A stretch of DNA of 64,000 bases from NCBI GenBank assembly GCA_965224495.1, contig CBDCZI010000011.1, positions 198,438-262,437 of the forward strand, written 5' to 3'. Position numbers and translations under genes: made by a program. The number at the start of each line of letters is the position of its first letter. Within the stretch, counting starts at the first letter, position 1. The notes under the pieces are model-generated. The model was not told where the DNA came from, did no database searches, and saw only the letters and a program-made list of their open reading frames with translations. Origin of the DNA: CBDCZI01 sp965224495 (GTDB lineage: Bacteria > Bacteroidota > Bacteroidia > Cytophagales > JAAEPT01). Positions 63,851 to 64,000 of the stretch are shown here, piece by piece.

Positions 63851-64000
63851 TCAATCTTTCAAATTAGAATAATTAGTTAGGTAAATTTGATAATTCACCT
63901 CTCTTTTCATAAAATCACTCCAGGAAGTATGGCTATGAAATGATTCATCAAAGAAATCAATTGAACTTTGTTTTAAAGACTCAATTAGAGTAAACCAATT
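63851..64000 (-). CDS. C-terminal end of an unidentified protein (cut by window edge)
   Basis: Forty-nine residues ending in TGA at 63851. The peptide looks protein-like (SIDFFDESFHSHTSWSDFMKRE, then YLTNYSNLKD), with normal composition and no stop in this frame to the edge. Too short to identify. Confidence 0.35.
   Translation of the reverse strand, partial: NWFTLIESLKQSSIDFFDESFHSHTSWSDFMKREVNYQIYLTNYSNLKD

Overview
The window looks like chromosome from a member of the Bacteroidota, most probably a flavobacterium (Flavobacteriia). The evidence is AT-rich DNA, promoters of the TTG-N19-TAnnTTTG type, a type IX secretion (T9SS) C-terminal sorting domain, PD40/OmpA and SusC/BtuB-like envelope proteins, menaquinone genes, a YceI/ECF-sigma operon and family-typical Flavobacteriia proteins (RibBA with a degenerate second domain, GH3-like adenylase, acyl-CoA reductase beside a dicluster ferredoxin). 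I cannot name the genus.

Layout. 1-8.7 kb: a minus-strand housekeeping block (recB start, dcd, proC, ribBA-hypothetical-surE, a DEDDy exonuclease, menA, argS). 8.9-14.3 kb: speA, tRNA-Asp, then sparser accessory DNA (an OmpA/ZU5-like secreted protein, a GH57 amylase, an unknown protein). 14.4-27.1 kb: sbcC-sbcD, amt, and the dxr-rseP-LysM-EI24 envelope/isoprenoid operon, then a GH3-family adenylase. 27.3-35.2 kb: a PorE-like OmpA protein, gltA, an ECF sigma/anti-sigma/YceI/OB-fold operon and two unknown overlapping genes. 35.2-39.7 kb: a fur regulator, a c-type cytochrome/DUF5777 beta-barrel group and an FAD oxidoreductase, nearly all carrying single-base frameshifts. 39.7-44.4 kb: lpxB, queD and a corrinoid/iron ABC operon with a toxin-antitoxin pair lodged between btuF- and btuC-like genes. 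44.5-48.6 kb: menI-like, menF, menD, miaA. 49.1-55.0 kb: a cobalamin-riboswitch operon (btuB, BtuG-like propeller, T9SS-exported repeat protein, DUF71/COG2102 ATPase). 55.6-64 kb: an Rpn-family nuclease, purine nucleoside phosphorylase, an unknown secreted protein, bioA-bioD-acyl-CoA reductase, a dicluster ferredoxin and pgk.

The strongest functional theme is vitamin B12 acquisition: a riboswitch-controlled outer-membrane capture operon and, 5 kb away, an inner-membrane transport operon. The secreted T9SS protein and the DUF71 ATPase are its least characterised parts. A second theme is a family of roughly 370-480 bp structured intergenic repeats (three long copies plus one short relative). 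A third is a cluster of +1 homopolymer frameshifts, including one in the essential pgk, that most likely reflects base-calling error rather than gene decay; the reading frames are reconstructed below. No prophage, IS element or CRISPR array was recognised.
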